A stretch of 64,000 bases of DNA from Mannheimia haemolytica. Lineage in GTDB: Bacteria; Pseudomonadota; Gammaproteobacteria; Enterobacterales; Pasteurellaceae. Both the position numbers and the translations under genes were made by a program. The DNA lies in assembly GCA_900638155.1 (NCBI GenBank), contig LR134495.1:620001-684000 (forward strand). The letters are read 5' to 3'. Under the pieces are notes generated by a model. The model saw only the letters and a program-made list of their open reading frames with translations, made no database searches and was not told the origin of the DNA. Of this stretch, positions 40,670 through 49,455 are shown one piece after another (position 1 is the stretch's first letter; the number at the start of each line of letters is the position of its first letter).

Positions 40670-40699
40670 ATTATAAGAATGAGTAAATTTTAAAGTCAA
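40670..40699 (-). promoter_or_regulatory. Promoter of the cysteine operon
   Basis: On the minus strand TTGACT (40699-40694), 18-bp spacer, TATAAT (40675-40670), with GGAGT before the ATG at 40646. The remaining 180 bp up to the next gene at 40880 show no other clear signal. Confidence 0.75.
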
Positions 40700-40879
40700 T
40701 TATATTTAACTTTATTGAGGATTAAAAGTCAGTATTTTTTGACTAAGATCATATTTTGAGGGAAAGATATAAGAGGACAAACCAAATAAGATTTGCCTCG
40801 ATTCTGACCAGGAAAAGTGGCAAATTCAAGCTATCTTGATTAAAATAATGCACATACTTATAGGAAGAAGGAAAACACA

Positions 40880-41170
40880 ATGTCAGTTAAAACCGAAGTT
40901 TTATTTAGTAATCATTGGAATGTGCGAGTGAGTGACCCGGGATTTGAGGGGTCACCAAGCCACTATTTTGAGACCGTTTTTTTAACCTTGGAAGCCCAAA
41001 TTAACGGCAAACAGGTGCGTTATGAGTTCACCCGTAAAGTGGAGCAGGAGGTGAAAATCCACCGTAGTTTTACTGATATGAATGAGTTGTTTGAGTTCTT
41101 GGGTGAGTATTTAAGCCCGGTGGCTCTCGGCAATGTTGGCGTGCGTATCGGGCAGTTAGGGTTAGCCTAA
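40880..41170 (+). CDS. Conserved protein of unknown function (possible DUF5377)
   Basis: 96 residues, no signal peptide or membrane segment. Sequence reads MSVKTEVLFSNHWNVRVSD, then FLTLEAQINGKQVRYEFTRKVEQEVKIHRSF and ends in SPVALGNVGVRIGQLGLA. A small Pasteurellaceae protein found ahead of xerC; I think it is the family called DUF5377 but cannot confirm this. Good ribosome site (GAAGAAGG). No function can be proposed. Confidence 0.7.
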   Translation: MSVKTEVLFSNHWNVRVSDPGFEGSPSHYFETVFLTLEAQINGKQVRYEFTRKVEQEVKIHRSFTDMNELFEFLGEYLSPVALGNVGVRIGQLGLA

Positions 41171-41239
41171 GCTCAAGGGGCAAATTGTGTTTTGCCCTTG
41201 CAAAATTTTTCTAAAAATTAACCGCTTGTTACTACGTTT

Positions 41240-42151
41240 ATGACCACTTCCAACTCTCTTTTCCAACAAACCCAGCCCTATTGGGATTTCCTGCGAATTG
41301 AAAAGCAGGTTAGCCCGCATACCTTGAGCAATTATCAACGCCAATTAGTGGCAGTGAGCGAGCTGTTTTCACAAGCAGGCATTGAACGTTGGGAAGAGGT
41401 TGAAAGTAGCTCGGTACGTTGGATGTTAAGCCAAAGCCATAAGCAAGGCTTGAGTGCCAAAAGTATCGGTTTACGCTTGGTGGCATTGCGGCAATGGTTT
41501 GTCTATTTGATTAAAATCGGGCGAATGACGGCAAACCCGACTTTAGGGGTGAAATCGCCGAAAGTGGGTAAGCATTTGCCGAAAAATATTGATGCGGAGC
41601 AGGTCGGGCAGTTGTTGGCGATTGAGAGTGATGAGCCGAGCGATATTCGGGACATTGCGATGATGGAGCTGATGTATAGCTCGGGCTTGCGGTTGTCAGA
41701 ATTGCAAGGCTTGGATTTAGGCGATATGGATTTGTCGGCACAAGAAGTTCGGGTGCAAGGTAAGGGTAGCAAAGAGCGAATTGTGCCGATTGGCTCGCAA
41801 GCGTTAAAAGCGTTAAATCGCTGGTTAGAAATGCGTTTGCAATTTAAGCCGCAAGATAATGCGGTGTTTCTGAATAAGCGAGGCGGGCGGTTATCGCACC
41901 GTTCGATTCAGTTGGTGATGAAAAAATGGGGAGAGCGTCAGGGATTGGAAAGCCATCTGCACCCACATAAATTACGTCACTCTTTTGCCACGCATATGTT
42001 AGAGGCAAGCGGTGATTTGCGTGCAGTGCAAGAGTTACTGGGGCATAGTAGCCTGTCCACCACCCAAATTTACACGCATCTGGATTTCCAACACTTAGCT
42101 AAAATTTATGATTCTGCCCACCCAAGAGCAAGACGAAAGCAAGAAGATTAG
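41240..42151 (+). CDS. xerC: Site-specific tyrosine recombinase XerC
   Basis: 303 residues. N-terminal SAM-like core-binding domain (about 5-95) and catalytic domain with Arg in [15 protein letters not shown], Lys in [12 protein letters not shown], His-x-x-Arg in [14 protein letters not shown], His in [16 protein letters not shown] and the nucleophile Tyr in IYTHLD. With XerD it resolves chromosome dimers at dif. Its end overlaps the convergent YbaN gene by 4 bp. Confidence 0.97.
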   Translation: MTTSNSLFQQTQPYWDFLRIEKQVSPHTLSNYQRQLVAVSELFSQAGIERWEEVESSSVRWMLSQSHKQGLSAKSIGLRLVALRQWFVYLIKIGRMTANPTLGVKSPKVGKHLPKNIDAEQVGQLLAIESDEPSDIRDIAMMELMYSSGLRLSELQGLDLGDMDLSAQEVRVQGKGSKERIVPIGSQALKALNRWLEMRLQFKPQDNAVFLNKRGGRLSHRSIQLVMKKWGERQGLESHLHPHKLRHSFATHMLEASGDLRAVQELLGHSSLSTTQIYTHLDFQHLAKIYDSAHPRARRKQED

Positions 42152-42519
42152 GCAGTTTCCGCTTCAAGGGTTTTGATTTTGCAGAAGAAATACCAATATT
42201 GAATTATCACTAACACCACTAAGGCAATTTTCCCACCGATATGGGGCAGGGCAAAGAAAGCAAACAGTGTGAACGGAAACGAAATCGCTAAAATCGTGAT
42301 TTTTTGTTTCATCGTCATTGCCCGTTTCTCATCATATTCCTGTAGATATTTTTTGTATAATTTGGTTTGAATAAACCACTGGCGGATTCGTTCTGAGCCT
42401 TTGGTAAAACAGAACAACGCTAAAAGTAAGAACGGAGTGGTCGGCAAACCGGGCACGACAACGCCGATAATGCCTAAACCGATGCAAATAAAACCACAGA
42501 TAATATAAAGGTATTTCAT
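42148..42519 (-). CDS. YbaN/DUF454 family inner membrane protein
   Basis: 123 residues from the ATG at 42519 ([16 protein letters not shown]). A TTG ten codons upstream has a better ribosome site (AGGA) and cannot be excluded. Conserved [23 protein letters not shown] between the first two helices is the DUF454 hallmark; two further helices follow after a charged linker ([18 protein letters not shown]). Function unknown. Confidence 0.85.
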   Translation of the reverse strand: MKYLYIICGFICIGLGIIGVVVPGLPTTPFLLLALFCFTKGSERIRQWFIQTKLYKKYLQEYDEKRAMTMKQKITILAISFPFTLFAFFALPHIGGKIALVVLVIIQYWYFFCKIKTLEAETA

Positions 42520-42641
42520 AGTAATTAAGTTATTGATAATGAATCGCAATTATCCTAAAGCAACTTTAGGCTGATTTCAACCAGTTTATAGCGATAGATT
42601 CAAGCGGTAGTTTTATCTGATTTTTTTGCAAATTAAATAAA

Positions 42642-42667
42642 AAACCTGTTGATTGCTCAACAGGTTT
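42642..42667 (-). terminator. Terminator of the tRNA-Ser pair
   Basis: aaacctgttga/tcaacaggttt stem with 4-nt loop; on the minus strand it is followed by TTTATTTAATTTG. Lies 6 bp after the first tRNA-Ser. Confidence 0.85.
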
Positions 42668-42673
42668 AAAGAC

Positions 42674-42763
42674 TGGCGGAGGAAGTGAGATTCGAACTCA
42701 CGGAGGGCGTTAACCCTCGCCGGTTTTCAAGACCGGTGCATTCAACCGCTCTGCCATTCCTCC
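42674..42763 (-). tRNA. tRNA-Ser (TGA), downstream copy
   Basis: 90 nt with encoded CCA. Acceptor GGAGGAA/TTCCTCC, anticodon loop ctTGAaa, long variable arm (GCGAGGG...CCCTCC), T loop ttcgaat. Identical to the copy at 42842-42931. Confidence 0.97.
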
Positions 42764-42808
42764 GGGTTGAATTTGATTTTAGATTATGTGTTCTCTTAAA
42801 TGAGAAAA

Positions 42809-42830
42809 TCTGCTGATACATATCAGCAGA
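42809..42830 (-). terminator. Hairpin between the two tRNA-Ser genes
   Basis: tctgctgata/tatcagcaga 10-bp stem with 2-nt loop; on the minus strand followed by TTTTCTC. Possibly a weak terminator or a processing hairpin between the tRNAs. Confidence 0.5.
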
Positions 42831-42841
42831 CTTGAATTTGA

Positions 42842-42931
42842 TGGCGGAGGAAGTGAGATTCGAACTCACGGAGGGCGTTAACCCTCGCCGGTTTTCAAGA
42901 CCGGTGCATTCAACCGCTCTGCCATTCCTCC
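42842..42931 (-). tRNA. tRNA-Ser (TGA), upstream copy
   Basis: 90 nt, identical to the other copy; class II tRNA with long variable arm. Confidence 0.97.
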
Positions 42932-43022
42932 GTTGAAAACGTTGCAATAATAGAGATTATTGCGAACATCGTCAAGTAATAAATCTTAAAACCTGCTTAT
43001 TCGTTCTTTTTTTCAGCACAAT

Positions 43023-44114
43023 TTATTTTCTAATTAACCAAACGCCACTTTCAATATGGTGGGTGTAAGGGAATTGGTCAAAAAGAGCGGCTTTTTCAAT
43101 CCGATGGGTTTGGCTTAATTGTTGTAAATTCTCGGCTAGAGTTTCCGGATTGCAAGAGATATAGAGAATACGCTCATACGCTTGCACCATATCTAATGTA
43201 GCTTGATCTAACCCTGCACGAGGCGGATCAACAAAAATGGTATTACATTCGTAAGCCTTTAAATCAATCCCTTTTAAGCGATAAAAGGCACGCACACCGT
43301 TCATCGCTTGGGTAAATTCTTCCGCCGACATTCGGATAATTTGCAGGTTCTCAATGCCATTTTTTTCAATATTATATTGAGCCGATTGCACCGATGACTT
43401 GGAGATCTCGGTTGCCAGCACTTTGCGAAAGTTTTCCGCCAATGCAATCGAAAAATTGCCGTTGCCGCAGTAAAGCTCAAGCAAATCGCCTTCGCTATTT
43501 TTTGTACAATTTCTCGCCCATTCCAGCATTTTAATATTCATTTCCGCATTCGGCTGGGTAAAGCTGTTTTCCACTTGGCGATACACATAGTTTTTGCCGT
43601 GTACCGGTAGAATTTCTTCCACATAATCGCAATCCAGTGCGATTTTTTGTTTATTGGCACGCCCGATAATTTGCACTTTGAAACCTTGTTGTGCTAAACG
43701 GCTTTTTAAGGCGTTTGCCTGTTCAACCCATTCTTCATTCAGGCTTTTGTGGTAAAGCATTGAGACTGCAATTTCACCGCTTAAGGTGCTTAAATAATCG
43801 ATCTGGAACAGTTTGCGAGTCAGTAGCTCATTGCCTTTAATTTCCGCCAATAATGTGGTCATCATACGGTTAATCAGCTCACTGGCAATAGGGAAGCTAT
43901 CCACCCGATAACGAGCTTTAGTTTCAGGGTTGAACATAATGTGGTACAGCTCGCCTTCCTCGTGCCAAACCCGAAATTCCGCCCGCATACGGAAATGGCT
44001 TGGCTTGGAGGCAAACACTTCTAACTCAGGAGCATTAAAAGGCTTGAGTAAAGCGGTCAAATTTTCGGTTTTTTTTGCAAGAAGCTCGGAATATTGTTCA
44101 ATCGGAAGTGTCAT
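43023..44114 (-). CDS. trmA: tRNA (uracil-5-)-methyltransferase TrmA
   Basis: 363 residues. Rossmann methyltransferase with SAM motif [16 protein letters not shown] near 215, [11 protein letters not shown] near 296, and the catalytic Cys in [17 protein letters not shown] near 324. It has no TRAM domain and no Fe-S cysteines, which separates it from RlmC/RlmD. It makes m5U54 in the T loop of tRNA. Located just upstream of (and transcribed toward) the tRNA-Ser pair. Confidence 0.97.
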   Translation of the reverse strand: MTLPIEQYSELLAKKTENLTALLKPFNAPELEVFASKPSHFRMRAEFRVWHEEGELYHIMFNPETKARYRVDSFPIASELINRMMTTLLAEIKGNELLTRKLFQIDYLSTLSGEIAVSMLYHKSLNEEWVEQANALKSRLAQQGFKVQIIGRANKQKIALDCDYVEEILPVHGKNYVYRQVENSFTQPNAEMNIKMLEWARNCTKNSEGDLLELYCGNGNFSIALAENFRKVLATEISKSSVQSAQYNIEKNGIENLQIIRMSAEEFTQAMNGVRAFYRLKGIDLKAYECNTIFVDPPRAGLDQATLDMVQAYERILYISCNPETLAENLQQLSQTHRIEKAALFDQFPYTHHIESGVWLIRK

Positions 44115-44143
44115 TTTTTACCACAAACAGAAAATGAAAAAAC

Positions 44144-44167
44144 AAACCACGAATTGCTTCGTGGTTT
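44144..44167 (-). terminator. Terminator after maoP
   Basis: aaaccacgaa/ttcgtggttt stem (44144-44167) with ttgc loop; on the minus strand it is followed by GTTTTTT. Confidence 0.85.
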
Positions 44168-44178
44168 TAAATTAGAAA

Positions 44179-44511
44179 TTATTCAGCAGCACTGAAGTCA
44201 TCGCCGGCATCGCTACCTGCATTGCCTGAAAGGGTGTAGATGCGTTTTGTTTTACTAGTTAATGTGCGGTATTTTAACCACGCTTTTTCAATGTCGGTTT
44301 CTGCTACCTCTTCACCTTTCATTACCGCAACGAAACGTTTTTCTTCTTGAGTTGTCGGCTTACGTTCACCACTTTCTAAAGCCAAGCAGGCTTGACCGAA
44401 TTGCTCTAAAGTTTGTGATTCACGAATGGTGTAATCGCCGTGGCGAGAGAAACCTCGTGGGTAATTTTTATCGTCAAAAAAGCGGCGCGTAACGCTAAAA
44501 CTGTCTGCCAT
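44179..44511 (-). CDS. maoP: MaoP/YifE family protein (DUF413)
   Basis: 110 residues from the ATG at 44511 ([26 protein letters not shown]); GAGGC lies 9 bp upstream, so a longer frame is rejected. The [20 protein letters not shown]-type start and [19 protein letters not shown] define DUF413. In E. coli MaoP organises the Ori macrodomain together with a maoS DNA site. Confidence 0.92.
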   Translation of the reverse strand: [110 protein letters not shown]

Positions 44512-44676
44512 AATAATGCCTCGTTGTTTGAAATTAGGGAAAAGAAAAATCGGCATACATTAAACAAAAATAGCGAATAAATCAATGATTTCGTGTAAAA
44601 AGTGGTAAAATTTCTGATAAAATCAATCGCTTGTAAGGTGTCGTTGTGATTTTCTTTTTATTAACGGGAGGTGAGT

Positions 44677-45300
44677 GTGTCCAACCAATATATTTTTAGC
44701 TCTGATTGGTTTACTCATAATCTTCCTTCTCTAACATCTATTTTTGAATATGTTAAGCCGTTACGTATTTTAGAGATTGGTTCTTTTGAAGGGCGCTCAA
44801 CAGTCTTTTTTATGGAAGAAGCTCTAAAATATCAGTCTCAGGTAGAGATTCATTGTATAGATAGTTGGGAAGGTGGTGCAGAGCATCAGGGGATTTGGAA
44901 TATGGGGGAAGTAGAGCAGCGTTTTATGGATAATATTAGCTTAGCTCAACAATCACTCCCAAATGCAGAGCTTTATAAACATCGTGGCTATTCTCATCAG
45001 AAAATGATCGAACTACTCGCCAATGGTTATGCAGGCTATTTTGACTATATCTATGTAGACGGATCTCACGAGGCTCCTGATGTGTTATTTGATGCATTAC
45101 TTGCTCACCGTTTGGTTAGAAAAGGGGGAGTGATTAGCTTTGATGATTATCTCTGGTCGCCGGATGAAGCAGGGCAACAGCGTCATTATATGTTAGTGAA
45201 GCCTGCGGTTGATCATTATGTAAATACGTATCAGCAAAAAGTGCAGGTGATACAAAATGTGCTTTCTTATCAGCAGCACATTATTAAATTGGAAGATTAA
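44677..45300 (+). CDS. Class I SAM-dependent methyltransferase (Methyltransf_24 type)
   Basis: 207 residues. GTG start at 44677, 5 bp after GGAGG; a GTG at 44671 overlaps that site and is rejected. Rossmann core with RILEIGSFEGRSTVFFMEEAL near 30, IHCIDSWEGG near 60 and FDYIYVDGSHEAPDVLFDALLAHRLVRKGGVISFDDYLW near 125-165, which is typical for a family that often methylates sugars or small metabolites. Target not known. Monocistronic, divergent from maoP. Confidence 0.8.
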   Translation: MSNQYIFSSDWFTHNLPSLTSIFEYVKPLRILEIGSFEGRSTVFFMEEALKYQSQVEIHCIDSWEGGAEHQGIWNMGEVEQRFMDNISLAQQSLPNAELYKHRGYSHQKMIELLANGYAGYFDYIYVDGSHEAPDVLFDALLAHRLVRKGGVISFDDYLWSPDEAGQQRHYMLVKPAVDHYVNTYQQKVQVIQNVLSYQQHIIKLED

Positions 45301-45303
45301 ATG

Positions 45304-45338
45304 TAAAAGAGGAATAACGTGAATTTATTCCTCTTTTA
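45304..45338. terminator. Bidirectional terminator between the methyltransferase and sdhE
   Basis: taaaagaggaataa (45304-45317) and ttattcctctttta (45325-45338) form a perfect 14-bp stem with a 7-nt loop; A-rich on one side and T-rich on the other. Confidence 0.9.
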
Positions 45339-45349
45339 TTTGACTGAAT

Positions 45350-45598
45350 TTAACGCTCAATCTTATCTCGCATTAACTCAATTAACGCTGCGATCTCGGG
45401 CGTTGGGGCTGGCACTTGTAACATTACCCAGCGGAAGAGTTCAGGGTCGGTGTAGCCTAGCATTTCAACAAAGGCTTGCTGTTGGGGCTCGTTGAGTTGA
45501 TCAAAATGCTGTTGGTAAAACGGCATAATCATTTTGTCTAACTCACGCATACCACGCCGGCACGCCCATTCTAATTTAAAGCGGTTGATTTCTGCCAT
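45350..45598 (-). CDS. sdhE: FAD assembly factor SdhE (YgfY/CptB)
   Basis: 82 residues, family length. The RGMRELDKMIMPFYQQHF segment (residues 15-32) carries the RGxxE motif that contacts the flavoprotein, and DPELFRWVM follows. It helps covalent attachment of FAD to succinate dehydrogenase/fumarate reductase. Its ATG overlaps the ispH stop by one base, so the two are coupled. Confidence 0.93.
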   Translation of the reverse strand: MAEINRFKLEWACRRGMRELDKMIMPFYQQHFDQLNEPQQQAFVEMLGYTDPELFRWVMLQVPAPTPEIAALIELMRDKIER

Positions 45599-46542
45599 TA
45601 TTTTACCTCTTTGATGCGTAACTCTTTCGGGACTTCAAACACTACATCTTCTTCGTTACCGACTAAGGTTTCAACTTCGGTTACGCCAAGTGTTTTTAAA
45701 TGTGAAATCACTGATTGCACTAACACTTCAGGTGCTGACGCACCGGCGGTAATACCGATAGTTTCAACCCCTTCCAGCCAAGCCGGGTCAATATCTTGCG
45801 GGCCGTCAATCAGTTTTGACATCACACCCATGCGAGAGGCGAGTTCTGCCAAGCGGTTCGAGTTGGAGGAGTTTTTTGAACCTACCACTAATACTAATTG
45901 TGATTGTTCTGCCAGCTCTCTAACTGCGTGTTGGCGGTTGGTGGTGGCATAACAAATATCATTTTTGCGAGGGCCTTGAATTGCCGGATATTTCTCTTTT
46001 AACGCCTCAATCACGCCAATGGTATCATCAATGGAGAGCGTGGTTTGCGTCATAAAAGTCAGTTCATCGTTGTTGGAAACCGGTAGGTTAGCAATGTCTT
46101 CCACCGATTCCACCAAATAAATGCCACCTTCTTCGTTGTTATATTGCCCCATTGTACCGATGACTTCCGGGTGACCTTCGTGGCCGATTAAAATTGCTTT
46201 TGTCCCTTTTTTACTGGCTCTCGCAACCTGCATATGCACTTTAGTAACAAGTGGACAAGTGGCATCAAACACTTTTAAGCCACGATTTTTGGCTTCTTGG
46301 CGAACTGCTTGCGACACCCCGTGGGCTGAGAAGATCACGATGGCATCGTCCGGCACTTCGTGTAGCTCCTCAACAAAAATTGCCCCTTTGGCTTTTAAGC
46401 CATCTACCACAAATTTGTTATGCACCACTTCGTGACGAACATAGATAGGTGCACCGTGAATTTCTAAGGCTAATTCAACAATCGAAATGGCTCGATCCAC
46501 GCCGGCACAAAAACCGCGTGGGTTTGCTAGTAAAATTTTCAT
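45598..46542 (-). CDS. ispH: 4-hydroxy-3-methylbut-2-enyl diphosphate reductase IspH
   Basis: 314 residues. The three Fe-S ligands are present: Cys12 in [12 protein letters not shown], the Cys in [12 protein letters not shown] near 96, and the Cys in [11 protein letters not shown] near 197. Last step of the MEP isoprenoid pathway, giving IPP and DMAPP. Order lspA-ispH-sdhE on the minus strand; lspA ends 10 bp upstream. Confidence 0.98.
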   Translation of the reverse strand: MKILLANPRGFCAGVDRAISIVELALEIHGAPIYVRHEVVHNKFVVDGLKAKGAIFVEELHEVPDDAIVIFSAHGVSQAVRQEAKNRGLKVFDATCPLVTKVHMQVARASKKGTKAILIGHEGHPEVIGTMGQYNNEEGGIYLVESVEDIANLPVSNNDELTFMTQTTLSIDDTIGVIEALKEKYPAIQGPRKNDICYATTNRQHAVRELAEQSQLVLVVGSKNSSNSNRLAELASRMGVMSKLIDGPQDIDPAWLEGVETIGITAGASAPEVLVQSVISHLKTLGVTEVETLVGNEEDVVFEVPKELRIKEVK

Positions 46543-46552
46543 TTAATCACTC

Positions 46553-47032
46553 TTATTTTTTCGGTTCTTTTTTGGTGATAAAGGCTTCTAAAATCAGTAA
46601 ACCTGCACCCACACAAATCGCAATATCGGCAATATTAAACACAGGGTAGTGATAAATATCCCAATAAAAATGAAGGAAATCAACCACATAGCCGTTGTAA
46701 GCTCGGTCAATCGCATTGCCAATCGCCCCACCAATAATTAAGGCATACGCAATATTTTCTAATTTTTTGACCGCTTGATTCTTCCAAAGAGCCACCACTA
46801 AAGCGGTAGAAATCACCAAAGCCAGTCCTAAGAAGAAATATTTCTGCCAGCCGGAATGCTCGGCTAGAAAACTAAAAGCAGCCCCATAGTTACGCGCATA
46901 AGTAAGATTAAAAATAGGTAAAATCCGAATACTTTCGCCAAATTCAAAATGTTGTACCACAATATATTTTGACCAAAGGTCAATAATGATTACGATTAAA
47001 CTCACCCAAAGAAATTTTAAGCCTGTTTTCAT
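46553..47032 (-). CDS. lspA: Lipoprotein signal peptidase LspA
   Basis: 159 residues, four membrane helices. Catalytic aspartates lie in GGAIGNAIDRAYNGYVVDFLHF (two Asp, near 115 and 127). It cleaves prolipoprotein signal peptides before the lipidated Cys, so it processes MltC, the small glycine-zipper lipoprotein and the ABC lipoprotein found in this window. The usual upstream neighbour ileS is absent; glnB precedes it instead. Confidence 0.97.
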   Translation of the reverse strand: MKTGLKFLWVSLIVIIIDLWSKYIVVQHFEFGESIRILPIFNLTYARNYGAAFSFLAEHSGWQKYFFLGLALVISTALVVALWKNQAVKKLENIAYALIIGGAIGNAIDRAYNGYVVDFLHFYWDIYHYPVFNIADIAICVGAGLLILEAFITKKEPKK

Positions 47033-47111
47033 TTAATATCCAAAATTTAATGTAAAAAGAGTAGGTAGAAACGCCCTGCAAGCGGTCGTTTTTGCCAAAT
47101 TTTTTGCAAAA

Positions 47112-47453
<342 letters not shown>

Positions 47454-47465
47454 TTAGCCTTAGTT

Positions 47466-48065
47466 TTATCGTCTTGCCGATTTTGGTCTGAAACTTTCGC
47501 AAACGGCTGCGTGGGTTTCGACATAAATATCGCTTAAAAGTTGTAGGCAGTAGGGCACAGCACTAAAAATGCCTTTTACTAACACCTTGCCTTGTTCATC
47601 TTTCACGCCTTCCAGCGTTTCTTTAATTGCTTTCGGTTGCCCCGGTAGATTTAAAATCAGGCTGTCGTGGCGAATTACTCCCACTTGGCGGGAGAGAATT
47701 GCTGTCGGCACGAAGTGGAGGCTCACTTGCCGCATTTGTTCGCCAAAGCCGGGCATTTCTCGGTGGGCGACAGCAAGGGTAGCATCTGGGGTGACATCAC
47801 GTTTTGCCGGGCCGGTACCACCGGTGGTTAATACTAAATGGCAAGCGTGAGCATCGACTAACTCGATTAAGGTTTGCTCAATAATGGCTTGCTCATCGGG
47901 AATTAAGCGGGTTTCCAGCTCAAACGGCTCGGTTAAGGCAGATTCAAGCCACGCCCTTAATTCTGGAATGCCTTGATCTGAATAAATCCCTTGCGAGGCT
48001 CGGTCTGAAACCGATACCAAGCCGATTTTTAATTTCTCTTTGCTAAGTGCTTTACAAGCGGTCAT
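47466..48065 (-). CDS. mogA: Molybdopterin adenylyltransferase MogA
   Basis: 199 residues. MoaB/Mog domain with IGLVSVSDRASQGIYSDQGIPELR, the nucleotide-binding VLTTGGTGPAKRDVTPDAT near 80, and LILNLPGQPKAIKETLEGV. It adenylylates molybdopterin before molybdate insertion. Start overlaps the ccmI stop by 4 bp, tying molybdenum cofactor synthesis to cytochrome c assembly, both needed for anaerobic reductases. Confidence 0.95.
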   Translation of the reverse strand: MTACKALSKEKLKIGLVSVSDRASQGIYSDQGIPELRAWLESALTEPFELETRLIPDEQAIIEQTLIELVDAHACHLVLTTGGTGPAKRDVTPDATLAVAHREMPGFGEQMRQVSLHFVPTAILSRQVGVIRHDSLILNLPGQPKAIKETLEGVKDEQGKVLVKGIFSAVPYCLQLLSDIYVETHAAVCESFRPKSARR

Positions 48066-48973
48066 TTTTTCTCACCTTTTTGCAATTCTTGTTTTTCCGC
48101 CTCACTTAAATTCGATAACGCCATATTAAAACTGCGTTCTACTGTGACTTTGCGAGGGTCTTCATCAGGCAGCAGTTTTAGCATCATTCCCCACGTCATT
48201 GCTGCCATTTTGAAATCTTCTTTTTCAAAGGAGTGGAACGCCAATAAACTTAACGCATTAAAGTTCGTGTGATCTTGGCGGATAATCTCTTTTAGTAAGG
48301 TCTCGCCCTGTTTTTTGTCTTCCTGAGCTTCGGAAAAGAGCAATAGTTGGGCGTGGCTGAGCTTGTAATCTAAGTTGTCCGGCTTGAGTTGAGCTGCTTT
48401 GCTAAAGGCATCGTGTGCAAGCTGACCATCATCTAACGCCATCCCAATTTGACCGAGCATATACCATTTTTTGTCGTCATTCGGGTTGCTTTGTAAATCT
48501 ACCCGTAACGCCATCGCAAATTGGTTCATTTCCTCTTGCGAGAGTGGGTTAGTCTCTTCGGTTTTTAAACGCTCATAGAAACTGTCTAATTTTTGGTGAG
48601 TGGTATCTAACATTGAGTTAGAAAACCAAGAGCCGACATTGCTGTAAATCGCAAAGCTGATACCGCCGACAAATAAAATCAATGCCACAAACCACGACTT
48701 GCCGAGCGTTAATTTTTCACTTGTGGCACTTTGTGTGCTGTGTGGAATATCATCAAGCAAGTTTTTTTGTAACTCTAATTTGGTTTGTTCAGGGTCATCA
48801 ATCACCCCTTCATTTGCCTCGTTTTCCACTTCTTTTAAACGGTCAAAATAGAACGCTTTATTTAAGCTGTCTCGCTTGGTATTATCAATTTGCTTGTTTT
48901 TTTTAAGTAGCGGATAAAACGCCACGGCACATACTATCAGTGTGACGAAAATAATGGCCAGCCAGAAATTCAT
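48062..48973 (-). CDS. ccmI: Cytochrome c biogenesis protein CcmI (TPR)
   Basis: 303 residues. N-terminal membrane helix (about 3-20), a cytoplasmic loop with DRLKEVENEANEGVIDDPEQTKLELQ, a second helix (about 94-112), then a periplasmic TPR domain (KWYMLGQIGMALDDGQLAHDAFSKAAQLKPD). It binds apocytochrome c and presents it to the haem ligation complex. Two bp after ccmH. Confidence 0.95.
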   Translation of the reverse strand: MNFWLAIIFVTLIVCAVAFYPLLKKNKQIDNTKRDSLNKAFYFDRLKEVENEANEGVIDDPEQTKLELQKNLLDDIPHSTQSATSEKLTLGKSWFVALILFVGGISFAIYSNVGSWFSNSMLDTTHQKLDSFYERLKTEETNPLSQEEMNQFAMALRVDLQSNPNDDKKWYMLGQIGMALDDGQLAHDAFSKAAQLKPDNLDYKLSHAQLLLFSEAQEDKKQGETLLKEIIRQDHTNFNALSLLAFHSFEKEDFKMAAMTWGMMLKLLPDEDPRKVTVERSFNMALSNLSEAEKQELQKGEKK

Positions 48974-48975
48974 TT

Positions 48976-49455
48976 TTATTCCTTATTGAGAATTTGGTTA
49001 AGACGTTCTTGCTCATCTTGAGCGAGATGGGCGGTCGGTTTTGCAATATTCTGTTCAAAATTGACCGCTTGCGGTTTGTTTTTCTTTCTACGCAATACCA
49101 CACCCAGCCCTAAAGCAATTAAAATTAACGGCAACAGCCATAACATAATGGTTGCCGGTGTGAGTGGCGGGTCGTAAGTGACGAAATTTCCGTAGCGTTC
49201 AATCATATAATCCACCACTTCGTCTTTGCTTTTACCTTGTTTGAGTAATTCTAAGGTTTTTGCCCGCATATCGGTGGCAATAGTCGCATTGGAATCGGCG
49301 ATATTATTATTTTGACACTGTGGGCAACGCAGTTCTTGAATTAAGGCACGATAGTCCGACTCTTGTTTCGGGCTGTCGAATTGGTGCAGTTCTACCGGAG
49401 CAGCATTAACTGTTACACTTAGAAGCATTATTAGGCTGAGAGTTTTTATTTTCAT
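48976..49455 (-). CDS. ccmH: Cytochrome c-type biogenesis protein CcmH
   Basis: 159 residues from the ATG at 49455 (MKIKTLSLIMLLSVTVNAA, signal peptide). The longer frame to 49554 would run into the upstream gene and lacks a signal. The redox motif LRCPQCQNNNIADSNA is the CcmH hallmark, followed by MIERYGNFVTYDPPLTPATIMLWLLP and one C-terminal membrane helix. It reduces apocytochrome cysteines. Its start lies 50 bp inside the upstream membrane-protein gene, an unusual overlap. Confidence 0.95.
   Translation of the reverse strand: MKIKTLSLIMLLSVTVNAAPVELHQFDSPKQESDYRALIQELRCPQCQNNNIADSNATIATDMRAKTLELLKQGKSKDEVVDYMIERYGNFVTYDPPLTPATIMLWLLPLILIALGLGVVLRRKKNKPQAVNFEQNIAKPTAHLAQDEQERLNQILNKE

Noticed and set aside
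42666-42947. 93-codon open frame with an internal repeat
   Set aside because: It is an accidental frame through the two identical tRNA-Ser genes.
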